A stretch of DNA of 64,000 nucleotides from Deltaproteobacteria bacterium (GCA_018433085.1 JAHDRW010000038.1:1-64000); one strand, 5' to 3'. Positions 1 to 8,764 are shown, numbered from the stretch's first letter. Notes: generated by a model not told the origin, from the letters alone. Made by a program: numbers and translations.

Positions 1-1023
1 CACCGGTCCCAGCCTGTCGGCTACGACCTGAGGCAACCTTGACCATGCCATTTCCGCGATTTTCCTTGTGCCGCTGTTTGATTTGGAGAATTGTTCCTGC
101 TTCTTCTCTCCCTGCGCATACCAGAACAAAGGTTCGGGCCTTGCGCCCCACTGCTCCTTGAACCGGTATGTGCCCTCATCAGGGGTTGATCTGCCGAAGT
201 CGAATGTTTTAAACCCGCTGCTGCAGGCATATTCCAAAAAACCCCAGTACAGGAGCATGTTCGGGCTTAAGGAATTATATTCTCTCAAGGTCGATGCCCA
301 GGGAATGGAGACTGTTTGTCTGCAGTCGAGAACAATGCCTGATGCCATGGGCAGGTCTTCCCGGTACACTATTCCCACATGAGCCCTTTCTCCAAAGGAA
401 TCGAGCACTGCCTCAAACCATTTCTTCGCATGCACGGGCGACCCCAGGTCCTTCATGTTTCTTGAGAAAACCAGATAGAAAGACTCGATGAGCTCTGATG
501 ACCCCAGTTGAAAAGTAAGGCCCTCTTTCCGGGGCCTTCTGATCTGGCTGCGCAGCTTTGATTTGAACGAGCTCCAGAGCGCTTCGGATGACTCAGGGAG
601 GTCGAGGCTCATTCTCGACTTGTGATTGCTCACAGAAAACAGTGGCGACTCCTGGATAAGAGGCACGGCGTTTGTGCAGCGGATATCCAATTCCGCCTTG
701 TGCCGCGATGCCAGGTCAATGGCGTGTCTGATGAGCTCGTCGATGACATCCGGACTGCTGCCGAGGATGCCTCCATAATCGCAAAAAGGAAGCGAAACAA
801 GCACGGCCTTGAGAAACGGCGCCTTCATGAGGATGAGGGGTAAAACGCCTTGAATGCATCCCTGCCCGTCCTCGGCGATCAGGTACAGGCCTGTGTGGTA
901 ATATGCCTTTTCAACGGCCTGTTTCCAGGCGAAGAGGTGATACGGCCCGCACATGGGGTGAGACAGAGCATAGTTATCCCACCTCTGACGATCACTGTCC
1001 TCAGCCCGCCGAATTCGGATCAA
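1..1023 (-). CDS. FemAB-like acyltransferase, exosortase-A-associated type (3' end cut by window edge)
   Basis: 341 codons are open to the window edge, reading MIRIRRAEDSDRQRWDNY at the start and SRLPQVVADRLGPV at the edge. The sequence matches the PEP-CTERM/exosortase-associated FemAB family: an N-terminal W-D-x-Y block, a central LRSQIRRPRKEG block, then NMLLYWGFLEYAC and FDFGRSTPDEGTYRFKEQW near the end, typical of the second GNAT half. FemAB proteins transfer aminoacyl groups from aminoacyl-tRNA; the substrate in exosortase loci is unknown. The start is a TTG four bases after the stop of the SGNH-like gene, chosen because family members begin with a comparable hydrophilic segment; the only purine-rich ribosome site lies rather far upstream. 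Judging by family length it is nearly complete. Confidence 0.82.
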   Translation of the reverse strand, partial: MIRIRRAEDSDRQRWDNYALSHPMCGPYHLFAWKQAVEKAYYHTGLYLIAEDGQGCIQGVLPLILMKAPFLKAVLVSLPFCDYGGILGSSPDVIDELIRHAIDLASRHKAELDIRCTNAVPLIQESPLFSVSNHKSRMSLDLPESSEALWSSFKSKLRSQIRRPRKEGLTFQLGSSELIESFYLVFSRNMKDLGSPVHAKKWFEAVLDSFGERAHVGIVYREDLPMASGIVLDCRQTVSIPWASTLREYNSLSPNMLLYWGFLEYACSSGFKTFDFGRSTPDEGTYRFKEQWGARPEPLFWYAQGEKKQEQFSKSNSGTRKIAEMAWSRLPQVVADRLGPV

Positions 1024-1027
1024 GACG

Positions 1028-1945
1028 CTAGAGCCCCATCCTCTGAACAGCCTTGTTGATGAACGGCACAAACTTTCCAGCGACCTTTGCGTTGCCCTCG
1101 CTCGTCGGGTGGCTGTCGCTCGGCCCGTTTGGATACATTGACCAGTTCGATTTGCCGTAGTCTGTCAGGACATCGTAGTAGTCGAAGACAACGACGTTAT
1201 TCAGCTTATAATCCTTGAGCCATCCCTGCTCCACGTCCTTGAGCCAGTTGTTGAACTTGCGCGCTCGCAGGCCCACCTTGTCGACAGAGCTCTCGGGCCT
1301 GAGCACGCTCTTGATCATGCTCTTGATGCCTGTTTGCGGCTGCACGAGAGCAGGCGCGGTGAGCACGACGAAAAGGGTGTCGGGCTGCTCGCCGAAGTAG
1401 CCCAGCAGGGACTGGTACGCCGCCCTATAGTTTGCCGTGGTCTGCTCGCATGAGTCCGGGTTGCCCGGCTCCACACCATCGGAGTCGATCCTGTTGTTGG
1501 GGTAGCACGACTTGAACATGACGATGCGGTTCTTCGTGCCGTCGGTGAAAAACTCGTCCTGATTGCGGCACACCAGTATCTTGTCCATATGGTCCCTGAA
1601 CTTTGCATTCCAGTGGCAGATATCGGTCTTGTCGCCGATGAGCGAGCCATAGGATGCCTCGTGCACGATGTAGTTGTTTTCCTGGAGCAGCTTGCGCAGG
1701 CCTCCGCCATTGGGGTGGCTTGCATAGATGCAGCTCTGGCCGTCTTCTTTGCCCTGCTCGGCAAAGAGCTGCCCTCCGCAGGAATGGTGGATGAACAGCA
1801 GATGGATGGGCTCCCGGGGTTTTTCCGTGGAATAGCTCGACAGGTCAAGGGTCTTTACGTTCATAACACTCTCCGGTCTTTCATTTGATTCGCACGCTGC
1901 CAGGGACAGGCATATGAAGGTTAAAACGATTGATCTTTTCAGCAT
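1028..1945 (-). CDS. SGNH-hydrolase-like lipoprotein
   Basis: 305 residues. The N-terminus is a lipoprotein signal with lipobox LAAC and lipidated Cys18. The mature part begins near LLFIHHSCGG, and a C-terminal SDSHPTSEGNAKVAG block (around residues 276-290) resembles block V of SGNH/GDSL esterases. Such proteins often remove or add O-acyl groups on polysaccharides, which would fit a periplasmic or outer-membrane EPS-editing role; the enzymatic assignment is inference, because the nucleophile block is not canonical. It is transcribed with the FemAB gene (4-base gap) and diverges from the VanZ-like gene. The 256-base divergent region holds the dispersed AGCTCCGC motif about 30-55 bases upstream of the start. 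Confidence 0.6.
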   Translation of the reverse strand: MLKRSIVLTFICLSLAACESNERPESVMNVKTLDLSSYSTEKPREPIHLLFIHHSCGGQLFAEQGKEDGQSCIYASHPNGGGLRKLLQENNYIVHEASYGSLIGDKTDICHWNAKFRDHMDKILVCRNQDEFFTDGTKNRIVMFKSCYPNNRIDSDGVEPGNPDSCEQTTANYRAAYQSLLGYFGEQPDTLFVVLTAPALVQPQTGIKSMIKSVLRPESSVDKVGLRARKFNNWLKDVEQGWLKDYKLNNVVVFDYYDVLTDYGKSNWSMYPNGPSDSHPTSEGNAKVAGKFVPFINKAVQRMGL

Positions 1946-1971
1946 GCTGTTCTCCTCATGGGCATGAAAAA

Positions 1972-2001
1972 GTCAAAAGCTCCGCCACTGCGGGTGTCTC
2001 C
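1972..2001 (-). promoter_or_regulatory. Dispersed AGCTCCGCYACTGCGGGTG motif, copy 1
   Basis: Plus-strand AGCTCCGCCACTGCGGGTG lies 27-57 bases upstream of the SGNH-like lipoprotein start. Near-copies occur at 59052-59084, 33952-33982 and 17146-17171, and a shorter core at 26137-26151 (opposite orientation). Being upstream of several transcription units suggests a regulator site or a short mobile repeat; which of the two cannot be decided here. Confidence 0.35.
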
Positions 2002-2201
2002 AACGCTCCCCGACAGGATAACAAAAAAAAACCATAGTGAGGGCTGCCACTTCTCAAAATATATAGGGGTGTTCGGCATCGATCAAGCGAAACTTGATGC
2101 AGAATTCTGGGTCCTCTTTATCGGAAAATATCAGCATTATCAAGGAGATTCTAAGGCTGAGCAGCCTTGTAGTTGATTTCTTTGGGGTTGTGACGTAATC
2201 C

Positions 2202-3182
2202 ATGCTCATGAGGTTGCGGGGTGTGATTTTCGGGACAGGCATTCTGGTTGTTCTCCTGGCCGTGCTCTCCGTGCTGCTCTTTGTCGACTTCGGCGGAGAG
2301 AGCTCGCGGATTGCGGACGAGGTGTTCAACTTCGGCCACCTGCCCCTGTTCGGGGTGACGGCGCTCGTGATCCTCTGGGTGCTTGGCGGGCGCACCTGGC
2401 CGGTGCGGGATTGGCGGAAATACGTTGTCTCGTTTGCGGCCGCCCTAGGGCTGGGGGTTGTTACAGAGGTCGTTCAGTCGTTTACCCCAGAGCGGTACTT
2501 CGAGCTGCAGGATATCATGTACGATGCCCTGGGGGCGTTTACCTTCCTGGTGCTCGTCTATCCCTTTCCCCGGGTTCCCCGGAGGGTCGGTGTGTGGTGG
2601 TTGAAGGCGGCATGCTCAGGGGTGATCGTGGCGGCCGCAATGCCTGTTGCCCTGACCGCGCTGGATGTCCGGCACATGGGCGGGGAGTTTCCGCTGCTCG
2701 CATCTTTCGAGACACGGATCGAGATGGACAGGTGGGAAACCACGGAATGCCTGGTGCACAGGACAAAGGAGCATGCCTCGCACGGAGTGTATGCCCTGAA
2801 GACGCAGCTCGCGCCGGGCGAGTTTCCGGGGATATCGATGCGATGGCTGGAGGGCGACTGGCGGGGGTATGACGGGCTGTGCTTCGATGTGTTCCTGGAA
2901 GGAGACAGACCTCTGGCAGTGACGGTGAGGATACACGACGAGATCCACGGCAGATCCGAGGTGCAGAGCTACTCAGACCGGTTCAACAAGCGATTCGTCC
3001 TGCATCCCGGCGCCCAGCGGATCAGGATCGACCTGGACGAGGTGAGGACCGCTCCGCAGGGGCGGGAGATGGACATGAGCCGGGTGGCGAACATCTGCGT
3101 GTTCGCTTACCGTCTCGAGGAAGAGCGGGTGGTGTATCTCGACCGCTTCAGACTCGTAAGGGGGTCAGGTCTCAACATATGA
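2202..3182 (+). CDS. VanZ-like membrane protein fused to a C-terminal carbohydrate-binding-like domain
   Basis: 326 residues. Residues about 5-130 hold four hydrophobic segments and the VanZ-type signature TEVVQSFTPERYFELQDIMYDALG. A further segment near 133-152 leads to a soluble domain (about 160-320) with beta-rich sequence similar to family-11-type carbohydrate-binding domains (FETRIEMDRWE, GLCFDVFLEGD, YLDRFRLV). It is the only plus-strand gene of the EPS region. VanZ proteins are membrane proteins of varied and often unknown role; teicoplanin resistance is not implied. The last six residues GSGLNI and the TGA are supplied by the palindromic repeat at 3161, so the original C-terminus has been replaced or truncated. 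Confidence 0.75.
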   Translation: MLMRLRGVIFGTGILVVLLAVLSVLLFVDFGGESSRIADEVFNFGHLPLFGVTALVILWVLGGRTWPVRDWRKYVVSFAAALGLGVVTEVVQSFTPERYFELQDIMYDALGAFTFLVLVYPFPRVPRRVGVWWLKAACSGVIVAAAMPVALTALDVRHMGGEFPLLASFETRIEMDRWETTECLVHRTKEHASHGVYALKTQLAPGEFPGISMRWLEGDWRGYDGLCFDVFLEGDRPLAVTVRIHDEIHGRSEVQSYSDRFNKRFVLHPGAQRIRIDLDEVRTAPQGREMDMSRVANICVFAYRLEEERVVYLDRFRLVRGSGLNI

Positions 3183-3232
3183 CATTTCAAATGTCATATG
3201 TTGAGACCTGACCCCCTCTATGACCCCCTCTA
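3161..3232. repeat. REP-like palindromic element 1
   Basis: A perfect 27-base inverted repeat with a one-base loop occupies 3161-3215; each arm contains GGTCAGGTCTCAACATATGA. It is followed by two 12-base tandem units TGACCCCCTCTA (3209-3220 and 3221-3232) in which the terminal TGACCCC is duplicated together with the local flank CTCTA. It lies between the convergent VanZ-like and beta-helix genes and encodes the last six residues and stop of the former. As RNA it would form a very stable hairpin, so it may also act as a bidirectional transcription stop. Relation to RAYT-mobilised REP elements is inference. Confidence 0.9.
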
Positions 3233-3240
3233 GCTACTAG

Positions 3241-4914
3241 TTACTGCTGCTTGACCGCGACCCCTGTTGGCTTGGCGGGCGGGATGGTGTCGGGGTCGTC
3301 CGGGTCGTCTCCCGGGTCTCCCGGATCGACGGGGTCGACGGGGTCGCCCGGATCGCCGCTGTAGATATCAGACGGGATGGTCCTGCCGAGATATTCCCAG
3401 ATATATTTCGTCAGGGTCTGGCCGTCGGCGCAGAAGCCCCTTGCCGTGTTGTTGCTCGACGGGCTCGCGCCTGCGGGCGGGTTGTTGGACGCCCTGAACC
3501 ATTCGCGGATCTTGTCTTCATTCGGCCACGGCCAGAGGGGCTCGGAGGTCTGCGTGTTCCAGCCCGACTCGTCCCAGAGGGTGCCGGATCTGCCCATCCG
3601 GTACATGATGTGGGCCCCTACCTTGCCGCCGCCCTCCCCTGCGTTGATGCGGTTCGAGGTGCTCTCGACCCTGGGGAGATGGAGGAGATCGTTTTTGTAT
3701 GCCACCACGTTCGATCCGAACGCGCCGCTGTCGAACGAGTTGTAGCTCGCGGTGCTGAACGCCGAGCCATAGAGGGTGCCCTTTGCGCTACGGATCACCA
3801 GGTTGTTCTTGAAGCTCGACGGCGAGGCGTAGTTCACCAGGCTGTAGCTGGTGGTGTTGCCGCCGAAGGTGCAGTTTCTGACATCGACGACGTCCCCCGC
3901 GAACACGGTCCCGATGCCCCTGAAGCCCCAGAACACGGAGTTGACGACATCGATGTTCTCTCCGCCGTAGTCGTTGCGGATCCACGAACCGCTGGTCGAG
4001 CCGGTCTGGTCGTTGTCGAGGGTGATGCAGCCGTTCAAGGTGATGTCGTGGTTGCCCTTGAAGATGTACCAGGGGCCGTAGGGCTTCCAGTCGGCGTCGG
4101 GCACCGAGGCGTTCTGGTTGATGGCGATGCAGTTCTGAAACATGATGTTGTACGGGCCGCTGGCCGCGCTGCTGTTGTGACCGTATACCGCGAAAATGGA
4201 GTTGGGCTCTGACGATTGCACCCAGTCGCCCCTGGCGACGCAGCGCCGGAAAATGATGTTGTGGGGGTCCGAGCTGACGCCCCTGACGATAAAGCCATAG
4301 CGATAACCGCCGGTGAGCGCGCAGTCTTCGATGAGCACGTGGGAGGCGCTCCCTGTTACCGACACCACGCAGTTTTCATTATTGGCCGATCCCTGGGTTT
4401 TGAACATGCACCGGGTGATCTTGACGTGGCTGCCCAGGATGCCTACAAAGGTGTTGTTGGAGCCGTCCCGGTTGATGCCCTTGAAGCCGTCGACCTGGAT
4501 ATAGCTGCTGCCCGATGAAATGTAGATCATCATGCCGTAATAGTCCCAGGCCGAAGACTGCCCGGAGTCGATCGTCACCTGAAAGGGATTGCGCGCCCGG
4601 ATCACGGTGTAGCGCGACGAGGTTCCGCTCGGAACGTTGAAAGAATTGTAACGACCGATTACATTGTTGACCCCGGTATAGGTGCCGTCGTCAACCACCA
4701 CTTCGTCGCCCCCGCTCATGCGCTGGATCGCGGCGGAAATGGTGCCATAGCAGTTGGAATTCGACCAGTTTCCTTCCGTGCTTGCGCCCGATGTCCGGGT
4801 GCCTCCCGTGCTCACATACAGGACCGCGGCGTGCAGGGGCACGCTCATGAACACGAGGGTGAACACAATGGTGAGACCGATGCTTCTCAAGGTGATAGAC
4901 TTCTTCTGATACAT
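3241..4914 (-). CDS. Secreted right-handed beta-helix protein
   Basis: 557 residues. A signal peptide (about residues 10-30, ending VPLHAA) precedes VLYVSTGGTRTSG, the usual beginning of pectate-lyase-like parallel beta-helix proteins. Residues about 45-400 show repeating short strands (IRGVSSDPHNIIFRRC, ITLNGCITLDND). A low-complexity linker (GDPGDPVDPVDPGDPGDDPD) leads to DTIPPAKPTGVAVKQQ, the first strand of a fibronectin-III-like domain, where the protein stops. The enzymatic role is unknown; polysaccharide lyase, epimerase or structural EPS-binding protein are all possible. A convincing sigma-54 promoter lies 231 bases upstream (5145-5159). The start has a good GAGGAG ribosome site. Confidence 0.8.
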   Translation of the reverse strand: MYQKKSITLRSIGLTIVFTLVFMSVPLHAAVLYVSTGGTRTSGASTEGNWSNSNCYGTISAAIQRMSGGDEVVVDDGTYTGVNNVIGRYNSFNVPSGTSSRYTVIRARNPFQVTIDSGQSSAWDYYGMMIYISSGSSYIQVDGFKGINRDGSNNTFVGILGSHVKITRCMFKTQGSANNENCVVSVTGSASHVLIEDCALTGGYRYGFIVRGVSSDPHNIIFRRCVARGDWVQSSEPNSIFAVYGHNSSAASGPYNIMFQNCIAINQNASVPDADWKPYGPWYIFKGNHDITLNGCITLDNDQTGSTSGSWIRNDYGGENIDVVNSVFWGFRGIGTVFAGDVVDVRNCTFGGNTTSYSLVNYASPSSFKNNLVIRSAKGTLYGSAFSTASYNSFDSGAFGSNVVAYKNDLLHLPRVESTSNRINAGEGGGKVGAHIMYRMGRSGTLWDESGWNTQTSEPLWPWPNEDKIREWFRASNNPPAGASPSSNNTARGFCADGQTLTKYIWEYLGRTIPSDIYSGDPGDPVDPVDPGDPGDDPDDPDTIPPAKPTGVAVKQQ

Positions 4915-5144
4915 GGAGCACTCCTCTTGTTATTACAAGAATATTTGCCCAACCCTTTGATCCTGTTCATCTTCCTTGCCCTGCCCTAGAGGGGCACCTT
5001 CGAAAAAGAACCGGACCGCTCGACAATCCCTGTTGTACCGAATTGATTAACTGTGTTGTCACGCCAAAGGGCCGGTGGTTAAAAACCCCAGCGCCCTCCG
5101 GCTTGAGGAAAACCAGCTGTTGTTTTCCTGACAGCAAGGAGTGA

Positions 5145-5159
5145 GCAAGTTTGGTGCCA
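5145..5159 (-). promoter_or_regulatory. Sigma-54 (RpoN) promoter for the beta-helix gene
   Basis: The minus strand reads TTGGCACCAAACTTGCTC: TGGCAC, five bases, then TTGC, with the invariant GG and GC separated by exactly ten bases. This matches the sigma-54 consensus closely and is oriented toward the gene starting at 4914. Exosortase-type EPS loci are known to be controlled by an NtrC-family regulator (PrsR) with sigma-54, so the site fits its context. Confidence 0.7.
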
Positions 5160-5208
5160 AGGTCTGAGGATGACGGCGGCGGTGAAAGGGCGCGTCCCGG
5201 CTCATATC

Positions 5209-6435
5209 TCACGGTCGGGCGCCGTTGTGGTTCCTTCGCGAGAGCCTGTCCCAGCCAAACTCCGCAAGCCTCATGCACGACCCGAGAAACACCCGCATGT
5301 CGCGCCGGTCGGCATACCTGAATGCCTTCTTTCTGCCCAGCAGGTCCAGGAGTTCGCCCAGACAGTTTCTGCCCTTGAGCAGGTGCATCAGCACGCTGCC
5401 CGCATCGGCCCATTCATCGACATAATAGACCGGCTCATCCGCGGGCGTGTGCGGCTGTCCCAGGGAAAGGCCGGTGAGCGCGTTATAGGCGATGAGCGGC
5501 ATGTTGATCCCGTTTGCCGTGGCCACGTACGACTGCTGGTTCGGCCTGCCCACCGTGGGCTCCATGATATAATACTTGCCGGTTTCTTCGTGCCTTTTAT
5601 ACTCGACCGATCCGAAACCCTGGTAGCCCAGTGCCGAGAACAGGGCAATGGTGACCACCCTGATCAGCTCGTTGTCCACCGGTCTGGTGGATGCCGTGCT
5701 CCCGGTGCCGACCGGCCACTGCCGGATCTTGGCCCCGGTAAAGCTCGCCAGGCACCGGGAGTCTTGATCGAAATAGGCGAGGCAGTATTCCACGTTCGAA
5801 TCGGGGCCGGGCACCCACTCCTGGACGAGCAGCCTCGCTTCCACCTCAGAGATCTTCCGGTACAGCGAGACCAGCTCTTCGCGGCTCCCGGCCAGATATG
5901 CCTTGGCCAGCCTGGCTGCGAGCCAGGCCCTGGTCTTGTGAAAGGGCTTGACGATCACGGGAAACGTCATGCTGCGGATATGCTCTTCAAGATCGTCCAC
6001 GCTCCCGATCTTCCAGCTCCGGGGCATAGGGAGACCGCGTTTGGATGCATAATCCAGGAAGGCATCCTTCCTGAGCAGCAAATCGACGGTCTCGGTCGCG
6101 GGATAGTGGATCAGGAACAGATCCTCCATGATATCGCGGTGCCTGATGAAAAACTCCACGTAGACATCCGAGGTGATAAACAGGACGGGCTTTTCCCCGC
6201 ATTCGCCGGCCAGGGACACGAGGCGCGCCAGCAGGTCGTCTTCGTCCGCAAAGGTGACGATCCGTCTGCACAGGCCCGACCTTGCCTCGGGCGGTGTCAG
6301 GTCTTTCTGAAACGCCACGATGGGTATGCCCGCGGATGCGAGCGAGCGCACCACCCCGTAGCCGGTGTAGGCGATGTGCAGCACCACGGCCGGAGGCACG
6401 GGGCTGTCCGCTGCCTCGTATTGCAGCATTTTCAT
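5209..6435 (-). CDS. ATP-grasp carboxylate-amine ligase-like protein (1 of 6)
   Basis: 408 residues. The N-terminal Rossmann-like segment (AYTGYGVVRSLASAGIPIVA) is followed by ATP-grasp elements: FPVIVKPFHK near residue 160, LLVQEWVPGPDSNVEY around 205-220, and GFGSVEYKRHEETGKYYIMEPTVGRPNQQS with the metal-binding Glu and Asn/Gln around 275-310. Such proteins join a carboxylate to an amine using ATP; this one's substrates are unknown. Its ATG overlaps the stop of the upstream deacetylase gene (ATGA), indicating co-translation. It is the last gene of the coupled block 5209-8764. Confidence 0.8.
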   Translation of the reverse strand: MKMLQYEAADSPVPPAVVLHIAYTGYGVVRSLASAGIPIVAFQKDLTPPEARSGLCRRIVTFADEDDLLARLVSLAGECGEKPVLFITSDVYVEFFIRHRDIMEDLFLIHYPATETVDLLLRKDAFLDYASKRGLPMPRSWKIGSVDDLEEHIRSMTFPVIVKPFHKTRAWLAARLAKAYLAGSREELVSLYRKISEVEARLLVQEWVPGPDSNVEYCLAYFDQDSRCLASFTGAKIRQWPVGTGSTASTRPVDNELIRVVTIALFSALGYQGFGSVEYKRHEETGKYYIMEPTVGRPNQQSYVATANGINMPLIAYNALTGLSLGQPHTPADEPVYYVDEWADAGSVLMHLLKGRNCLGELLDLLGRKKAFRYADRRDMRVFLGSCMRLAEFGWDRLSRRNHNGARP

Positions 6436-7583
6436 ATGATCCTCCTGGAATTACCCGGCATGGTCTTGTCGAGCATACTTTTGACGGCCTTTCTGCCGCC
6501 CGATGCCACGAACCTGAAGTACAGGCCCGAGAAGGTCTCGCAGATCACCCGGTCGAGAAGGACGCCCTGCCCGGGAAACCGGTTCGGGCTTCCCAGAGAG
6601 GTGAGCACATGCCTCATGCCGCATCCGCGGGCGATATCCACGGTGGCAGGCGTAAACGATTCTGCCAGGCCGAAGGGCAAGGCCAGCACCGGGCGGTATC
6701 CGGGCAGCGCCGCCAGGGTGTCGCCCGCGTGTGCGATCTCCTCGCGCACTCGCCTGTCATCCAGTGATGCAAGGTTGAGGTGGTGGTCGGTGTGGTTGCC
6801 CACCGTCCACCCGTGGCCGACGAGCCCGGCGATCTGCCCTTGGTCCATAAACCGCTGCACGAGAAGGCCGGGAGGGGTTTCGACGCCCAGCTTTTCCTCC
6901 AGGCCGGCGAGGCTATCGTCGATCTCATGGATGTCCCTGCGCTTCAGAAGTGCCTTCAGCGAAGCGAGCACGCCGGGTATCCCGTCCCTGCGGACGTTGC
7001 CGCTTCGGGCCTCGACTCCAAGGGTATTCAGACAACCCGCGTCCGCACCCCTCTCCCAGGCGCGGTCGAGCAGCCAGTGGAGGCGGGTGATCCAGGGAAT
7101 CTTGTTTTCCCGGATGACCGATCCGATAAGAAACACGGTCGCGGGCAGGCCGAAAGAGCTCAAGACCGGGAAGGCGGTTTCGGCGACGTCCCTGAAGCCG
7201 TCGTCAAAGGTGATGAGCGCGGCTCTCGGGGGCAGCGGCCTTCCGGAGAGCACCTCGTCGAGGCCCACCACCCGGTAGTGGCGGGTCAGCCACCTGATCT
7301 GGCTCGAAAAAACTCCTTTCGGCAGGGTGATGAAATAGCGGTCGTCGCAAAAGCCCCCGGCGGATACGCCCTCCGTTATCCGGTGGTAGCAGAGCACGAG
7401 CAGGGTACCCCGCTCCCTTCTCCGGCTCATCCGCATCAGGGAAAGCGTCCACGGCAGGCCTGCAAGGCCGAGCAGCATCTGCCTGCACGACACGGGATAG
7501 TTCCGTGGATTCAGCATGGGAACATGCATCTGATTCAATGGATTCAATGTCTTCATCATGGGTACCTGCATCGGATTCAGCAT
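6432..7583 (-). CDS. Polysaccharide deacetylase (NodB/CE4 family)
   Basis: About 383 residues from the chosen start. Catalytic motifs of the NodB fold are present: ITFDDGFRDV (metal-binding Asp pair), VGNHTDHH (zinc histidines), and LALPFG near motif 3. YHRI at the start of the domain is typical of EPS-locus deacetylases, which remove N- or O-acetyl groups from the exported sugar chain. The start is uncertain: ATG at 7583 overlaps the upstream glycosyltransferase stop by seven bases (ATGCTGA), but an ATG at 7517 is equally open, and the intervening residues (MLNPMQVPMMKTLNPLNQM...) come from a 42-base tandem repeat. The 3' end overlaps the ATP-grasp start by four bases. Confidence 0.82.
   Translation of the reverse strand: MLNPMQVPMMKTLNPLNQMHVPMLNPRNYPVSCRQMLLGLAGLPWTLSLMRMSRRRERGTLLVLCYHRITEGVSAGGFCDDRYFITLPKGVFSSQIRWLTRHYRVVGLDEVLSGRPLPPRAALITFDDGFRDVAETAFPVLSSFGLPATVFLIGSVIRENKIPWITRLHWLLDRAWERGADAGCLNTLGVEARSGNVRRDGIPGVLASLKALLKRRDIHEIDDSLAGLEEKLGVETPPGLLVQRFMDQGQIAGLVGHGWTVGNHTDHHLNLASLDDRRVREEIAHAGDTLAALPGYRPVLALPFGLAESFTPATVDIARGCGMRHVLTSLGSPNRFPGQGVLLDRVICETFSGLYFRFVASGGRKAVKSMLDKTMPGNSRRII
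7515..7579 (-). repeat. 42-base-period direct repeat at a gene junction
   Basis: CATGGGAACATGCATCTGAT... at 7515-7537 recurs at 7557-7579 with 20 of 23 bases identical, giving a 42-base (14-codon) period. It spans the junction between the GT4 stop (7577) and the deacetylase start and encodes an imperfect N-terminal repeat in the deacetylase (LNPMQVPM / LNQMHVPM). It contains several alternative ATG codons. Confidence 0.7.
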
Positions 7584-8764
7584 AGGGAAAAAATGTCGGC
7601 ATACCGGGCCGCCGCGCTCTCCCAACTCATGTCCTGAACACGGGCACGGATCCGCTCCGGACTCCATGTCCTGCCCATGGCCTCTGAGATGGCCCGGGCC
7701 AGAGACCTGGCGTCCGCCGGCGGCACCATGATGCCGCTGCTCTCGTTCACCAGGTCCGGAACCGCGCCCACGTGGGTTGCGACAACGGGCCGCCCCGAGG
7801 CAAGGGCCTCGAGCACCACGTTGGGCATGCCCTCCCGGAGGCTGGGCAGGCAGAAAAGGTCTGAGGCCCCCATCCATCGGGCGATCTCGTCGTGCCTGCG
7901 GTTTCCCGCCAAGAAGACCCTGTCGCCGATGCCGAAGGACTGCATCATCCGGGCATAGTCCCGCTCCTCCGGGCCGCTGCCGATGAGCACGGTCTGGAAA
8001 TCGAGAGCTCCCTGCTCATCGAGGATGTGCAGTGCCTCCAGCAGATAGTGTATTCCCTTGACCGGCCTGAACTTGCCGACGAAGAGCATGATCTTGATGT
8101 CTTGTTTCAGGCCCAGGGCTTTTCGACACGCGGTTTTGTCCTGCGGGTGAAACAGGGCCGTGTCCACCCCGTTGGGGGTATAATGCACGCGACCGGGGTC
8201 CATCCCCATGCCGACGATCTTCTCGCCCAGCATCATGCTCTTTGCCGTGGCATGCCGTGCATGCCGGAGGGCGTTCCTCGTCATGCGAAGCCTGAGCCTG
8301 CTTCCGGCGGCCTCGTTTATGTCCGAGCCCACGGCCGTGATCACCACCGGGAGCCCGAGCCTGGCCGCCAGCCACACGGCGGCGATGCCCTCGGGAAACA
8401 CGTTCTGGGCGTTTATCACGTCGATGCGCCTGGTGCATGCCAGCCTCTTGAGCAGGGGATACGAGCCGAGGGCCATGGACCACGGGCTCAGCCAGGGGAC
8501 CTTGGGCACCACCGGATATTTGGGAGAATACACATGAAAACCGTTATAGTCATATTCCCGGGGAATCCGGGCGAAGAGATACTGCGAGCTGAAGCGCTTC
8601 AGCAGCCTCAACCTGGGCACCCAGGGAAGCGGGCACACGATGACCGGGTCGATCCGACCTCCCGCCGCTGCCACCAGATGCTCTGTATACACCCCCCGGT
8701 GCGGCTGAAGCCGGTTGGGGAATGAATTGGTGAAGAAGACCACGGTTTTTTTATCAAGCATCAT
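7577..8764 (-). CDS. GT4-family glycosyltransferase
   Basis: 395 residues with a GT-B layout. The N-terminal domain opens with VVFFTNSFPNRLQPHRGVYTEHL. The nucleotide-sugar domain has YTPNGVDTALFHP, LFVGKFRPVKGIHYLLEA, and the E-x7-E signature in SLREGMPNVVLEALA, then RPVVATHVGAVPDLV. It should be a cytoplasmic, membrane-associated retaining enzyme adding one sugar to the lipid-linked repeat unit; donor and acceptor cannot be read from sequence. The start (8764, ATGATG) lies just beside the complex repeat element at 8773. Its stop overlaps the deacetylase start. Confidence 0.9.
   Translation of the reverse strand: MMLDKKTVVFFTNSFPNRLQPHRGVYTEHLVAAAGGRIDPVIVCPLPWVPRLRLLKRFSSQYLFARIPREYDYNGFHVYSPKYPVVPKVPWLSPWSMALGSYPLLKRLACTRRIDVINAQNVFPEGIAAVWLAARLGLPVVITAVGSDINEAAGSRLRLRMTRNALRHARHATAKSMMLGEKIVGMGMDPGRVHYTPNGVDTALFHPQDKTACRKALGLKQDIKIMLFVGKFRPVKGIHYLLEALHILDEQGALDFQTVLIGSGPEERDYARMMQSFGIGDRVFLAGNRRHDEIARWMGASDLFCLPSLREGMPNVVLEALASGRPVVATHVGAVPDLVNESSGIMVPPADARSLARAISEAMGRTWSPERIRARVQDMSWESAAARYADIFSLC

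Noticed and set aside
1972-2001. Cyclic-di-GMP riboswitch at the AGCTCCGC motif
   Set aside because: The paired helices and conserved loop sequences of GEMM-type riboswitches could not be built around the motif copies.
2202-3182. Glycopeptide (teicoplanin) resistance VanZ
   Set aside because: VanZ-like domains are widespread; there are no van genes, and the C-terminal carbohydrate-binding-like domain points to a different role.
3400-3500. PEP-CTERM sorting signal at the end of the beta-helix protein
   Set aside because: The C-terminus has no PEP motif, membrane helix or basic tail; it ends in an Asp/Pro linker and a short FN3-like strand.
5170-7278. 702-codon open frame on the plus strand
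   Set aside because: It is antisense to the ATP-grasp and deacetylase genes, which have clear motifs; the frame is open because of high GC content.
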